Below are positions 52,787 through 61,457 of a stretch of DNA of 61,457 nucleotides, one piece after another; the first letter of the stretch is position 1, and each line of letters starts with the position of its first letter. Made by a program: the position numbers and the translations under genes. This DNA comes from Actinomadura fibrosa (GTDB taxonomy: Bacteria > Actinomycetota > Actinomycetes > Streptosporangiales > Streptosporangiaceae). The notes under the pieces are model-generated. The model did no database searches. It was not told where the DNA came from and was given only the letters and a program-made list of their open reading frames with translations. The DNA lies in contig NZ_CAACUY010000034.1 of NCBI RefSeq assembly GCF_900659615.1, positions 1-61,457 of the forward strand, read 5' to 3'.

Positions 52787-53759
52787 CGGCCAGGCCCGTC
52801 CGGACGCGGGGGTCCAGCGCCGCGACGATGAGTTCGGCGACCAGGTTGGCCGCGATCACGACCAGCCCGGTGCTCAGGACGATGGCGGTGAGCACCGGGT
52901 AGTCCTGGGCGCGGGCGGCGGCGACGGCCTCGCGGCCCATGCCCGGCCAGGAGAAGATCACCTCGGTGGCGTAGACGCCGGCGATCAGCGTTCCGGCGCC
53001 GGCGCCGAGCCGGGCGGTGAACGGCACCAGCCCGGGCCGCATCAGATGCCGGGTCACCACCGTCCGTCCGGGGAGGCCGCGGACGCGTGCGTTCTCCACG
53101 TGCGGCGCGTCCTTCACACGCCGGACGCCGTTCTCCACCAGCCGGACGTAGATGCCGAAGTGGTGGCCGAACGCCAGCGCGCACGCCGGGAGCACCAGGT
53201 GCGCGAGCAGGCCGTAGGCGGTGACCGGCTCACCGGGACGGCTGACACCGCCCGACGGCATCAGGTGGGTCGCCGCGGCGAACACGTACAGCAGCAGCAA
53301 TGCGGCGACGAACCCGGGCATGCCGCCCATCACGAACAGGACCAGGTCGATGCCGCGGCGCAGCCACGCCCGGCGGGCCAGCGCCGCCACCAGCCCGACC
53401 GCCAGCGCCGCGGTGAACGACAGCAGCATCGCCGCGGCGGTGAGCAGCAGCGTCCACGGCACCGTGTCGCCCAGCGTGGCGGTGACCGGGCGTCCCGACA
53501 TGGAGGAGGTGCCGAGGTCGCCGCGCAGCGCGTGCGACGCCCACCGCCGGTACCGCACCGGCGGCGCGTCGTTCAGCCCCATCTCGGCCCGCAGCTCGGC
53601 GATCGCCGCGGGAGTCGCCGGACGGCCGCCCGACCGGGCCTCCAGCACGGAGGCGGCCGGATCGCCGGGCGCGGCGTCCAGCAGCCCGAAGCACACCGCC
53701 GACAGGGCGACGGCGACCAGGGCCGCCGTCGCCAGCCGGCTCAGCAGACGCAGCGCCAT
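52776..53759 (-). CDS. Peptide/nickel-type ABC permease, DppB-like
   Basis: 327 residues from ATG 53759, directly after the binding-protein stop. Family features: LLDAAPGDPAASVLEARSGG, LRAEMGLNDAPPVRYRRWAS, LRGDLGTSSMSGRPVTATLG, the loop AHLVLPACALAFGHHFGIYV and RGLPGRTVVTRHLMRPGLVP. The last two are typical of DppB/NikB. About six helices. It overlaps the DppC-like gene by 11 bp. Confidence 0.94.
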   Translation of the reverse strand: MALRLLSRLATAALVAVALSAVCFGLLDAAPGDPAASVLEARSGGRPATPAAIAELRAEMGLNDAPPVRYRRWASHALRGDLGTSSMSGRPVTATLGDTVPWTLLLTAAAMLLSFTAALAVGLVAALARRAWLRRGIDLVLFVMGGMPGFVAALLLLYVFAAATHLMPSGGVSRPGEPVTAYGLLAHLVLPACALAFGHHFGIYVRLVENGVRRVKDAPHVENARVRGLPGRTVVTRHLMRPGLVPFTARLGAGAGTLIAGVYATEVIFSWPGMGREAVAAARAQDYPVLTAIVLSTGLVVIAANLVAELIVAALDPRVRTGLADAL

Positions 53760-55334
53760 CTAGGCGTAGCGCCAGGTCTCGGCGTTCCAGAAGAACCCGT
53801 AGCCGTGGTGGCCGAGCGTCCGCTGAACGGGCCCGGTGAGGTTCGCCGGGACGGCGTTGATGGTCGTGAGGTAGGAGATCCACACGAACGGCGGATCGTC
53901 CTGGAGCGCCTGCTGGAAGGCGGTGTAGGCGGCCTTGCGCTTGGCCGGGTCGAGGGTCGAGCGGCCCTCCTCCAGCGCCTTGTCGGCGGCGCGGTTGGAG
54001 TAGGACCCGTAGTTGGAGCCGCCCTTGGCCAGCGCCTGGGACGAGGCGAACGGCCCGTACACCGAGGAGTCGGGGTCATAGGGCGTGCCCCAGCCGACCA
54101 CGAACCCCTGCAAGTCGCCCCAGTGCTTGCGCACCCAGTCCCGTGGGCGCGGGCGCGGGTCGATGTCGAAGCCCTGCTGCTTGAGCTGGGTCGCGGCCAC
54201 GTTCAGGATGGCGACGCGCAGCGAGTCCTCGGCGAAGGTGGTCAACTCGAACCTGACCGTCTTGCCGTCCTTGGCCCACAACCCCTGCCCGTTTTTGGCG
54301 TAACCGGCCTCGCGCATCAGCGAGGCGACCTTGGCCGGGTCGAACGCGAAGCCCGGGGCGGCGGCGTAGGGGCTGGTGTCCAGCGGCCCCTTGGCCGGCG
54401 ACCCGTACCCCAGCACGACGCTCTTGGCGATCGCGTCACGGTCGACCGCGTGGTTCATCGCCTGCCGGACCCGGCGGTCGGCGAACACCGCGTGGGTCAT
54501 GTTGAACATGATCGCCCGGTAGTCGGCGGTCGGGTACACCTCCAGCCGCCTGCTCCCGGCCTTGTCCGCCTGCCGCGGTGCCAGGTTCGCCGCGCCGACC
54601 TCGCCGTTGCGCAACTGGACCAGCCGCGCCGAGTCGTCCGGGACGTACTTGATGACGATCCTCTTCAGGCCCGGTTCGCCCTCGTAATACCCGTCGAAGG
54701 CGGTCAGCTCGGCGTACTGGCCGCGCTTGTAGGTCTTCAGCGTGAACGGGCCGGTCCCGACCGGCCGCTGCCCGAACCCCGGGTCGGTGAGCTTCTTGCC
54801 CGCCAGCAGGTGCTTGGGGAGCATGCCCATCGACACCGCGTCCAGCATCGGCGCGAACGGCTTGTCCAGCGTGAGCCGGACCGTGGCCGGGTCGGGGGTG
54901 TCGATCGCCTTGACCATGGTGAAGTTGCGCGACAGCGGCGAGCCGGCTCCCGCGTCCCGGATGCTCTCGATGGTGAACCTGACGTCCTCGGCGGTGAACG
55001 GCTTGCCGTCCTGCCAGGTGGCGCCCGGCCGCAGCGCGAAGGTGTAGGTCTTGCCGTCCGGTGCCACGGTCCACGACCTCGCCAGCGCCGGGACGACCTT
55101 GTTGTCCTTGTCGTGCCTGGTCAGCCCGCGGAACACCAGCTCGGTCACCGGGTCGGTGTGCTCGTCCTGCAGACCCGGGTTGAACGTCTCCGGCTCGTCG
55201 CCGATCGCGTACGTCAGCGATCCGTCCTTCGCCTCCGCGCCGGACTCGTCGCCCTGCCCGCACGCCGACACGGCCGCGGCCGCCACCACCAGGCCCAGCA
55301 GGGCCCTGACCGGACGTTTCACCATGACCGGCAT
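53760..55334 (-). CDS. Peptide/nickel-type ABC substrate-binding lipoprotein (SBP family 5)
   Basis: 524 residues from ATG 55334 (ATG 55325 also in frame). The lipobox AVSAC places the lipidated Cys at residue 25. The mature part is an SBP_5 protein: GSLTYAIGDEPETFNPGLQD, YTFALRPGATWQDGKPFTAE, DVRFTIESIRD, VGTGPFTLKTYKRGQ and VRQAMNHAVDRDAIAKSVVL. It heads the operon. A Nur-like box lies at the start codon, and no ribosome site is seen, which suggests a leaderless message. Nickel chelate is the favoured ligand; a peptide is the alternative. Confidence 0.92.
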   Translation of the reverse strand: MPVMVKRPVRALLGLVVAAAAVSACGQGDESGAEAKDGSLTYAIGDEPETFNPGLQDEHTDPVTELVFRGLTRHDKDNKVVPALARSWTVAPDGKTYTFALRPGATWQDGKPFTAEDVRFTIESIRDAGAGSPLSRNFTMVKAIDTPDPATVRLTLDKPFAPMLDAVSMGMLPKHLLAGKKLTDPGFGQRPVGTGPFTLKTYKRGQYAELTAFDGYYEGEPGLKRIVIKYVPDDSARLVQLRNGEVGAANLAPRQADKAGSRRLEVYPTADYRAIMFNMTHAVFADRRVRQAMNHAVDRDAIAKSVVLGYGSPAKGPLDTSPYAAAPGFAFDPAKVASLMREAGYAKNGQGLWAKDGKTVRFELTTFAEDSLRVAILNVAATQLKQQGFDIDPRPRPRDWVRKHWGDLQGFVVGWGTPYDPDSSVYGPFASSQALAKGGSNYGSYSNRAADKALEEGRSTLDPAKRKAAYTAFQQALQDDPPFVWISYLTTINAVPANLTGPVQRTLGHHGYGFFWNAETWRYA

Positions 55335-55336
55335 TA

Positions 55337-55353
55337 TTGCAACAAAGATGCAG
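55337..55353. promoter_or_regulatory. Nur-like box (TTGCAA-N5-ATGCAG) at the importer operon start
   Basis: Actinomycete Nur, the nickel-responsive Fur homologue, binds tTGCaa-N5-ttGCaa in front of nickel importer genes. Here TTGCAA (55337-55342) and ATGCAG (55348-55353) have the same spacing on the plus strand. One arm is exact, the other degenerate. Placement two bases before the start codon fits repression. Confidence 0.45.
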
Positions 55354-55446
55354 TAGCAAGCAACTCGCGGCTAGCTGCCCGGCCGCGGGCGCGAGAGATC
55401 AGCCTGCCGGGACGGTACGGCTGGTCGCCGGGTTCCAGCAGGCCGA

Positions 55447-58400
55447 TCAGTCGGCCAGCGGGATGTGGGTCGATCCGGTGGGGCTGAGCTTCTGGACGGT
55501 GTAGACCTCGTCCCGGTCGGGACGCGTGGAGTCGGTGAACTGGAACACCGCGCGGCGGCGCACGACCTCCGTGCGCAGGTCGGCCGGGTTCACCAGCTCG
55601 ACCCGCTGCGCCTGCGGGCCCCAGGCGAAGCGCACGCATTCGACGTACGTGTGATCGCCGGCCGTCTGCCTGCGCAGCAGCGCGTACGCCGCCTCGGTCG
55701 CGGGGGTGACCGGAGCCTCGACGATGGTGATGTCGAGTTGCGCCACGACCGGTTTCACCGGGCCCGAGCCGACGCGCAGGACGAGCCGTAGCCGCTCGCC
55801 GGGCGTGAAGGGGCCGTTCGACTTCTGGATCGCCGCCAGTGACAGTTCGTACAGCCTGCCCGGGTCGAGCGTTCGCGGCCCGTTCGCGGCATCCGGGTCC
55901 TGGAGGTCGCGCGGCGTCTGGTCCAGGTCGATCCTCTGGAGCGTCAGCGTGGCCTTCGGGGCGCCCGGGGGCGGTTCGCTCCAGTCGAAGCGCAGGGCGA
56001 GCGAGCCGGACGGATTGCACTCCCGCCGCTCGGCGGAAAGGGTGACGATGCGCTGCGGGCTCGTGCCGTCCGCTTGCTGCGGGAACTGCACCGACGCGCC
56101 GGCGTGGGCCGAGGGCGAGGCGAGCCGCCGGTTGTACTCGGGATCCTCGAAGAGGACGTAGCGCGGGACGAGCGGCAGGTAGGACGCGTTCGGGTCGGCC
56201 ACGCGGAGCGGGAAGCGCAGCACGTGGCCGTAGCCGTCGTGGTAGGGCTCCGCGCCGGGGAGGTGAGGGGTGAACCGTGCTGTGACGCGCGCGTGGACGG
56301 TCGCGCCGGGCGGCATGCTGGCGATCAGCTCGCGGGCGCGGTCGGCGCGGGTCTTCGGGTCGCCGGGCAGCCCGAATCGGCGGATCGCGAGCTTCGCGGT
56401 CTCGATCGTGTCGGTCTCCGGTCCCGGCAGGGGCACGCCGACCGCGCCGAGCTGGGCTCGCAAGGCCGGTGTCAGCACCAGCGTCGGGGTGGTGATGTCG
56501 TCGAGCGCCGTGACCCGTCCGGCGTCGATGAGGTCCAGGGCCAGGGTCCAGTCGAGGATGCTGGTCTCCGGTACCTGCGGTACCTGCCCGCCGAGCAGGG
56601 TGATACTGCCGTCGATCCGGTAGACGAAGGTCAGGGTTCCGTCCCAGCCGACGTCCAGCGTGGAGCGCTCGACCGCGGCCAGGCGCAGCCTCATGCGCTG
56701 GGCGGTCTGCCGGTAGGTCGGGGTCTCCGGCGGGTCGCTGAAGGCGGCGCGGAAAGCCTCGTCGGCCGGGGACGAGGTGACCAGAGCCGGTTCCCCGGGG
56801 TCGAAGTGGCTCGCCCAGGTGCGCAGCGCGGATCCTTGCAGGCCGTCGGCGTTGGCGGGCAGCGGCACCGGGCGCGGGGCGCGGTGCTCCACCGGCAGCC
56901 CGCCGGAGAGCAGGGGCAGGCCGCGCGGCCGCGGGTGCTGGCCGGTCAGCGTGACGCCGCTCTGGCGCAGCAGGTGGTGGCGCAGCGTCACGAACACGCC
57001 GGCGCGCGTGCCGGTCACGAGGTAGCGCAGGCCGCCGGGCAGGACCGGCTGCCAGCGTTCCAGCGCCGGTCCGCCGGGCTGGTGGCCGTCCGGCTCGGGG
57101 ATGCCGGGCTGGTCGAACAGCGGCTCGGTCAGCGCGGGCAGCGGCGGGTCGGGCGGTGCGGGCAGCAGGCTGCTCACGGCCGGTGCCCGGAAGAGCCGCG
57201 GCAGGCCGGCGGACGGCCGGTCGGTGTGCAGGGCCGAGCGGAACTGCACCGTGCGCTGGACGGCCTGCCACCAGAGCGTCTGGCCCGCCGTGCCGGGGGA
57301 CGCCGCGCCGACGGCGCCCCGCTGATCCTTGGTGTACCGGACGCTGACGCGCAGGGCGCTCAGGCCCCAGGGCCACGCGGGCAGGTGCCCGTTGGACGGG
57401 CGCTGGGTGAGGTGGAGCGGCTGCACTCCGATCGTCTGCGGCGGCGCGAGCTCGAAGTCGCGGGGGGCGGCGGGGATCGGCGCGCTGCCGCACTGGCCCT
57501 CGCGGTAGCGCAGGCCGGTGAGGTCCGAGCGGATGCGGAACAGCCGCCTGGCCAGCGGGGCCGCGGTCGTCACCGGGACCAGGGCGAAGGCGTGGCCGGT
57601 GGTCAGGGCCGCCTCCCCCAGGCCGTCCGGGCGGGTGTTGTCGCTGATGATCCGGTAGCGCAGCACCGCGATCGGCGACTCCGGCGCGAGCGCGCGCTGG
57701 GACTGGGCGGCCCAGTCCTGCGCCAGGGCGCGCAGGTGGCTCTCGTCGGCGAGCCCGGGGGTGTCGGGCTGGACGGTCCACATGCGGCTCGCGACGGGTT
57801 GCAGCCGTGCGGTGCCGGGCGCGAGGCACAGCAGTTCCGCCAGCAGCAGCCGGGTCTGCAACGGCGACGGCCCGGCCGCCGGCACGGCCGGAGCGGGCCG
57901 CCACTGGAGCCCCTGGCACGGGCTGACCACGACGCTCAGCGGGCGCGGGTTGTCGGCGCCGTCGAGCTTGAGCGGCGCCGGGATGAGGGTGGCCGCGGGA
58001 TAGCGGCGCGGGGCCTGGCCGCCGGCGGAGGCCTGGCCGAGCAGCTCGCCGCTCGCGATGAGCGCGGCGACCAGGGTCCAGCCGTAGGGCGGTTTGCCGG
58101 TCGGCGTCAGCGTGTTCACGGCCTGGGTGAGCAGCAGCGCGTCCTCGCGCCAGACGGGTGCGGCGTAGGGCGACGGGTCGGGCGGCGCGGGCTGGTCGCT
58201 CGTCCGGGGCGGGTAGAAGGGACGGCGCGGGTCGAAGGCCTGGCGCAGGGCGGTCGGGCGGCTGAGCCGGGCCGGTGTCTCGGGGAGGGCCGCGAGGACG
58301 CTCCGCAGCAGCTCGTCCTGCGGTTCGGGGGACGGGTTCTGGGCGCGGAACCAGCTCTCCTCCAGGGCCGGCGGGTCGAGCCGGGCGAAGCTCCGGCCGA

Positions 58401-61400
58401 CCGCGGTGTCCAGGCTGGCGAAGGTGATGGGGAACGGGGCGCTGTCGGCCCAGCCGCAGAGGGCGAGGGCCAGGGACGGCAGGGCCGCGGTGGGGGACGC
58501 GGCGCGCAGGCGGGAGACGAGCAGCAGCGGGTCGGTCTGCAACGGGCTGGGCGGCCCGGCGGGTTGCGCTAGGTCCCGGGCGGTGTCCTGCAACCGGCCC
58601 AGGAAGGGCATGGTCAGCAGCATCCAGCGCGGGTCGGTCGGGTCGGTGGGCGCGTAGTCGGCCGGGCCGCCGAGCAGGGCGCCCTGGCTGCCGGTGGGCA
58701 GGAACTGCAGTGTGGTGGCCACGCCCTCCTCGGCGGGGACGAGCCCGACGAGGTGGTGGCCGCTCGCCTCGATGAGCAGCGTGTCGGCGGGCAGTGCCTC
58801 CAGCGCCGCGCCCGGGTCGGCCAGCAGTGCCGACAGGCCGGCGGCCAGGTAGCCGGCGCTCGCCTCGCCGAGCGGGCCGATGCCCTTGGCGGGGTCGACG
58901 GTCTTCAGGGCGGCCAGGCCGCGCAGGAACTGCGCGGCGCGCTGCGGCGTCAGCAGGCGCACCTCTTGCACGGCCGTCCAGCGGATCTCGCGGCCGAGTG
59001 TTCCGCCGCTTCCGTCGGCGTCCGGCGTCACCTCGACAAGCTGGTGCTCGACGACGGCCAGGGGCTGCCAGCTCTGTCCCTGGGCGAGGGTGAACAGCAC
59101 GGGCCCCTCGGCGCCGGTCAGGAGCGAGCCGGGGATCTCGTGCTGGTTCAGCAGGACCCTGATCGTGTGGCGCAGATGGGTGAGGGACGGCGGCCCGGAG
59201 GTGCGGGCCGCCGGCAGGGTGATGCGCGCCTTGGCCGTGTCGTAGCTGAGCTGCTGCGGCCAGGAGACCAGGTCGGTGGCGGTGAGCAGCCCGTTGAGGA
59301 GGAAGCTCTCCTGCCAGTCCGTGCCCTGCCGGTGCGAGGTGTAGCCGACCGCGAGGTCGCCGGCCGAGGAGCCGTACAGGTCCGCGGCCTCGGCTTTCCG
59401 GTCCGGACGGGGGTCCTGGAGCGAGCGCCCCCAGTGGGCGAGGAGCAGGGCCTCGACGAAGGCGCCGGTCATCGGCAGTTTCGGCAGGTCGTCCGGGCGG
59501 GCGGTGGCGCGGAAGGTGACCGTCGCGAAGCCGGGTGCGGCGCGTTCGCGGAGGCCGGGCGTCTGCGCGTCGGCCAGGCGCATGCCCGGCAGGAACTGCG
59601 GCTTCCCGGGCTGCGGGACGCTGTAGCCGTTCCAGCCGAACTGCAGCGTGGTGTCTCCGGCGAGCGCCGCGGGCGAGCCGTCGGGCAGCGTGACGGCGAG
59701 GGCGAGGTCGCCGAAGAGGGTCGCGGAGTCGAGCGTGAAGCGGTCCGCCCCCTCCGTCATCAGGTCGAAGGTCAGCGCGGCCGCGACGGCGTCCCCTCGG
59801 GTCGCGGCGGGCACCGTCGCCGGGCCCGCGGCGAAGCGCGCGGCCACCTCCTCGGCGGTGAGGGCGCGGTCGTAGAGGGCGACCATGCGGTAGGTGCCGA
59901 GCCAGGCCCGTCCGCCCGCGATCTCGTTGCCGAGGACCAGCTCGAACTGGTCCTTCCAGGCGTCCAGGGTCCCGCCCACGGTCTGCTCGGCCTTGAGCTG
60001 CCCGTTGATGTAGACCCGCGCCCGGCCGTCGGCGGCGCGGGTGTAAGCCACGTGGGTCAGGTCGGCGGTGAGCGAGCCGGCCGGGGTGGCGAGGTCGGGG
60101 GCGCCCTCGTCGTTCGTGCCGCCGGTGCGCAGCCACGCGTCCACGAAGGACGCGTTCTGCGGCCCCTTGCGCTGCTGGAGGGTCACGTTGCGGTGCGCGG
60201 CGTCGGAGGAGACGGTGACGATCTCGGCCTGCGCGCCCGGCTGCCCGCCGGCGGCGGGCTTCACCCACGCCTCGATGCCGACCTCGTCGCTCGCCTTCAC
60301 CGCGGCGATCAGCTTCGCGGCCGGACCGCCCGAGCGGATCGCCGTCGCCTTGGTGAGGGTCAGGCCGCCGCCGCCCCAGCTCAGCCCCTGCGCCGTGGCC
60401 GCGGTGAGGTGCAGCGGCTCGCCGATGCCGGAGGTGTCGTGGACGGTGGTGCCGCCGCCCTCGTCGAAGTGGTACAGGGCCTGGAGCCCCGTCGGCGGCC
60501 GGCCGATCCGCACCGCGATCGTGAGGGCCAGGCTGTGCCGGCCGTCGGTCATGTCGAGGCCGAGCGCGACCCGCTGCGGCACGATCGGGTCCGAACCGGT
60601 CGCGCCGGGCAGGGTGAAGGGCGGCAGCGAGGGCTTGGGGAAGCTCACCGGCGGCAGGCCGACCGCCCATTCCACCTGGAACAGGTGGAAGTACAGCCGC
60701 GCCTGCTGGACGGTCAGGCCGCCGCCGGGGGCCAGCGCGAGGCCGCCGGCCCGCAGGCGCGGGGCGTCGCCGGCCTCGCCCGCCGAGACGGCCAGCGGCC
60801 ATTCCAGGGCGGTGCCGTCGAGGGCGGCGGCGCTGAGGGTGAGCGCGGTGCCGGCGCCGGAGAAGGTCAGCCGCACGCAGTTGCCGAGGTCGGTCTGCTC
60901 GGCGTCGGAGCCGGCCACCGGGAGCTGGAGCCGTCCGATCAGCTCGACCGCGGCCACGCCGTCGTCGGTGAAGACGACCCGGTCGAGCACCAGCGGGAAG
61001 AAGCGCAGGCCGAACAGGTCGAGGCCGGGCGGCGGCGCGTCGGGGTCCTCGTCGAGCGCGCCGAGGCGCCACTCGTACCCGGTGCGGTGCTCGTAGTCGC
61101 TGCTGCGCGCCTCGGGGTCGTTGCCGTCGAGGTCGAGTTCGGCGGCCTTGGGCGAGCGGGCGGCGGCCTTGGTGAAGGCGGTGCCCTGGGCCGGCAGGTC
61201 GCGGAACCAGAGCTGCCAGGTCGCGGTGGCGTTGCCGAGGGTGAGCGGGACGCGGGTGGTGATCAGCTGCACGGCGCCCGCGGTGGGATGGGTCACCGGC
61301 GTCCTGATCAGGTTGGCCGCGGGCCGGCTCGCGCCGCGCACCAGGCCGCGCTGGTCGGCGTACCCGGCGTCGCCGGCGGCGCGCGCGGCCATGCTCCCGG

Positions 61401-61457
61401 CCGTCAGCCGGTACTGGACGGAGTCCGCGGGCGCGTCCGCGGGCAGGCGGCGCAGGC
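55447..61457 (-). CDS. Giant protein with LamG-type domain (5' end outside window)
   Basis: More than 2000 codons, open to the right window edge; the ATG at 61392 is not necessarily the start, because the frame continues upstream (SVQYRLTAGSMAARAAGDAG). Near residues 310-520 is a LamG/concanavalin-like unit: ALYHFDEGGGTTVHDTSGIG, VGIEAWVKPAAGG, LTHVAYTRAADGRARVYING and GTYRMVALYDRALTAEEVAA. The remaining ~1500 residues are beta-rich with no motif I recognise. There is no visible signal peptide. A large structural or carbohydrate-binding role is plausible. Confidence 0.75.
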   Translation of the reverse strand, partial: LRRLPADAPADSVQYRLTAGSMAARAAGDAGYADQRGLVRGASRPAANLIRTPVTHPTAGAVQLITTRVPLTLGNATATWQLWFRDLPAQGTAFTKAAARSPKAAELDLDGNDPEARSSDYEHRTGYEWRLGALDEDPDAPPPGLDLFGLRFFPLVLDRVVFTDDGVAAVELIGRLQLPVAGSDAEQTDLGNCVRLTFSGAGTALTLSAAALDGTALEWPLAVSAGEAGDAPRLRAGGLALAPGGGLTVQQARLYFHLFQVEWAVGLPPVSFPKPSLPPFTLPGATGSDPIVPQRVALGLDMTDGRHSLALTIAVRIGRPPTGLQALYHFDEGGGTTVHDTSGIGEPLHLTAATAQGLSWGGGGLTLTKATAIRSGGPAAKLIAAVKASDEVGIEAWVKPAAGGQPGAQAEIVTVSSDAAHRNVTLQQRKGPQNASFVDAWLRTGGTNDEGAPDLATPAGSLTADLTHVAYTRAADGRARVYINGQLKAEQTVGGTLDAWKDQFELVLGNEIAGGRAWLGTYRMVALYDRALTAEEVAARFAAGPATVPAATRGDAVAAALTFDLMTEGADRFTLDSATLFGDLALAVTLPDGSPAALAGDTTLQFGWNGYSVPQPGKPQFLPGMRLADAQTPGLRERAAPGFATVTFRATARPDDLPKLPMTGAFVEALLLAHWGRSLQDPRPDRKAEAADLYGSSAGDLAVGYTSHRQGTDWQESFLLNGLLTATDLVSWPQQLSYDTAKARITLPAARTSGPPSLTHLRHTIRVLLNQHEIPGSLLTGAEGPVLFTLAQGQSWQPLAVVEHQLVEVTPDADGSGGTLGREIRWTAVQEVRLLTPQRAAQFLRGLAALKTVDPAKGIGPLGEASAGYLAAGLSALLADPGAALEALPADTLLIEASGHHLVGLVPAEEGVATTLQFLPTGSQGALLGGPADYAPTDPTDPRWMLLTMPFLGRLQDTARDLAQPAGPPSPLQTDPLLLVSRLRAASPTAALPSLALALCGWADSAPFPITFASLDTAVGRSFARLDPPALEESWFRAQNPSPEPQDELLRSVLAALPETPARLSRPTALRQAFDPRRPFYPPRTSDQPAPPDPSPYAAPVWREDALLLTQAVNTLTPTGKPPYGWTLVAALIASGELLGQASAGGQAPRRYPAATLIPAPLKLDGADNPRPLSVVVSPCQGLQWRPAPAVPAAGPSPLQTRLLLAELLCLAPGTARLQPVASRMWTVQPDTPGLADESHLRALAQDWAAQSQRALAPESPIAVLRYRIISDNTRPDGLGEAALTTGHAFALVPVTTAAPLARRLFRIRSDLTGLRYREGQCGSAPIPAAPRDFELAPPQTIGVQPLHLTQRPSNGHLPAWPWGLSALRVSVRYTKDQRGAVGAASPGTAGQTLWWQAVQRTVQFRSALHTDRPSAGLPRLFRAPAVSSLLPAPPDPPLPALTEPLFDQPGIPEPDGHQPGGPALERWQPVLPGGLRYLVTGTRAGVFVTLRHHLLRQSGVTLTGQHPRPRGLPLLSGGLPVEHRAPRPVPLPANADGLQGSALRTWASHFDPGEPALVTSSPADEAFRAAFSDPPETPTYRQTAQRMRLRLAAVERSTLDVGWDGTLTFVYRIDGSITLLGGQVPQVPETSILDWTLALDLIDAGRVTALDDITTPTLVLTPALRAQLGAVGVPLPGPETDTIETAKLAIRRFGLPGDPKTRADRARELIASMPPGATVHARVTARFTPHLPGAEPYHDGYGHVLRFPLRVADPNASYLPLVPRYVLFEDPEYNRRLASPSAHAGASVQFPQQADGTSPQRIVTLSAERRECNPSGSLALRFDWSEPPPGAPKATLTLQRIDLDQTPRDLQDPDAANGPRTLDPGRLYELSLAAIQKSNGPFTPGERLRLVLRVGSGPVKPVVAQLDITIVEAPVTPATEAAYALLRRQTAGDHTYVECVRFAWGPQAQRVELVNPADLRTEVVRRRAVFQFTDSTRPDRDEVYTVQKLSPTGSTHIPLAD

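Noticed and set aside
55334..61072. 1912-codon alternative minus-strand frame in the giant LamG gene
   Set aside because: Arg/Pro/Ala-rich composition typical of an out-of-frame read; the other frame carries the LamG motifs.

Overview
The window is very GC-rich DNA with strong third-position GC bias, frequent GTG/TTG starts and many TetR, HxlR, AraC and XRE-type regulators. This fits a large-genome, non-marine actinomycete (Streptomycetales or Streptosporangiales grade). That assignment is an inference from composition and gene families; there is no rRNA or marker gene to fix the genus. No tRNA, rRNA or CRISPR array was found.

Layout. 1-2.4 kb: the start of a partial NAD(P)-dependent epimerase (-), a GbsR/MarR-type regulator and a TcmP/LCM-type methyltransferase. 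2.46-19.84 kb: a coherent, apparently undescribed catabolic island. It holds two secreted beta-propeller proteins, two translationally coupled pairs of amidohydrolase-fold proteins (one canonical, one stripped of metal ligands), a sugar-type ABC importer without its own ATPase, a luciferase-like monooxygenase, an enolase-superfamily enzyme, a DapA-like aldolase/lyase, a DegT-family aminotransferase and a regulator with a C-terminal winged helix. Nearly every promoter region in the island carries an 18-bp palindrome close to TTWCGGYCTWGACCGWAA. The palindrome ties the genes into one regulon, most simply under the regulator at 18606-19835.

19.87-33 kb is an eroded accessory zone. It contains a wrecked CheB/PAS/GAF/histidine-kinase/receiver/PAS locus with several frame breaks and a deletion in the ATPase domain, a GAF protein, a 5'-truncated serine hydrolase next to an 11-bp inverted repeat, several small coiled-coil proteins, a tandem AraC pair, a Tat-type propeller protein, and a junkyard of fragments (cytosine methyltransferase tail, a GH3 glycosidase broken and partly inverted, a TetR tail, an integrase scrap). 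32-47.7 kb holds small regulator-plus-enzyme modules: SDR/XRE, epimerase/TetR, HxlR/metallo-hydrolase, HxlR/F420-dependent-type reductase, alcohol dehydrogenase/TetR, a two-component system, a secreted beta-helix protein, and an alpha/beta hydrolase-DUF6817 protein with a frameshift beside a TetR gene. Several of these have clear palindromic operators between the divergent genes.

48-50 kb carries a small secreted SH3-like protein and a Vps62-like protein with a beta-rich, aerolysin-like C-terminal half. Both genes end inside copies of the same ~57-bp hairpin. 50.4-55.3 kb is a four-gene peptide/nickel-type ABC importer operon with a fused double ATPase and a Nur-like box at its start. 55.4 kb to the end is one giant (>2000 codon) LamG-containing protein, cut off by the window edge.

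How the genes work together: in the island, propellers and binding protein would act outside the cell, the permeases import a polar (sugar-like) compound, and the cytoplasmic hydrolases (lactone/amide opening), MLE-type enolase (epimerisation/cycloisomerisation/dehydration), DapA-like lyase, aminotransferase and flavin oxidoreductase would process it. The substrate cannot be named from sequence alone.
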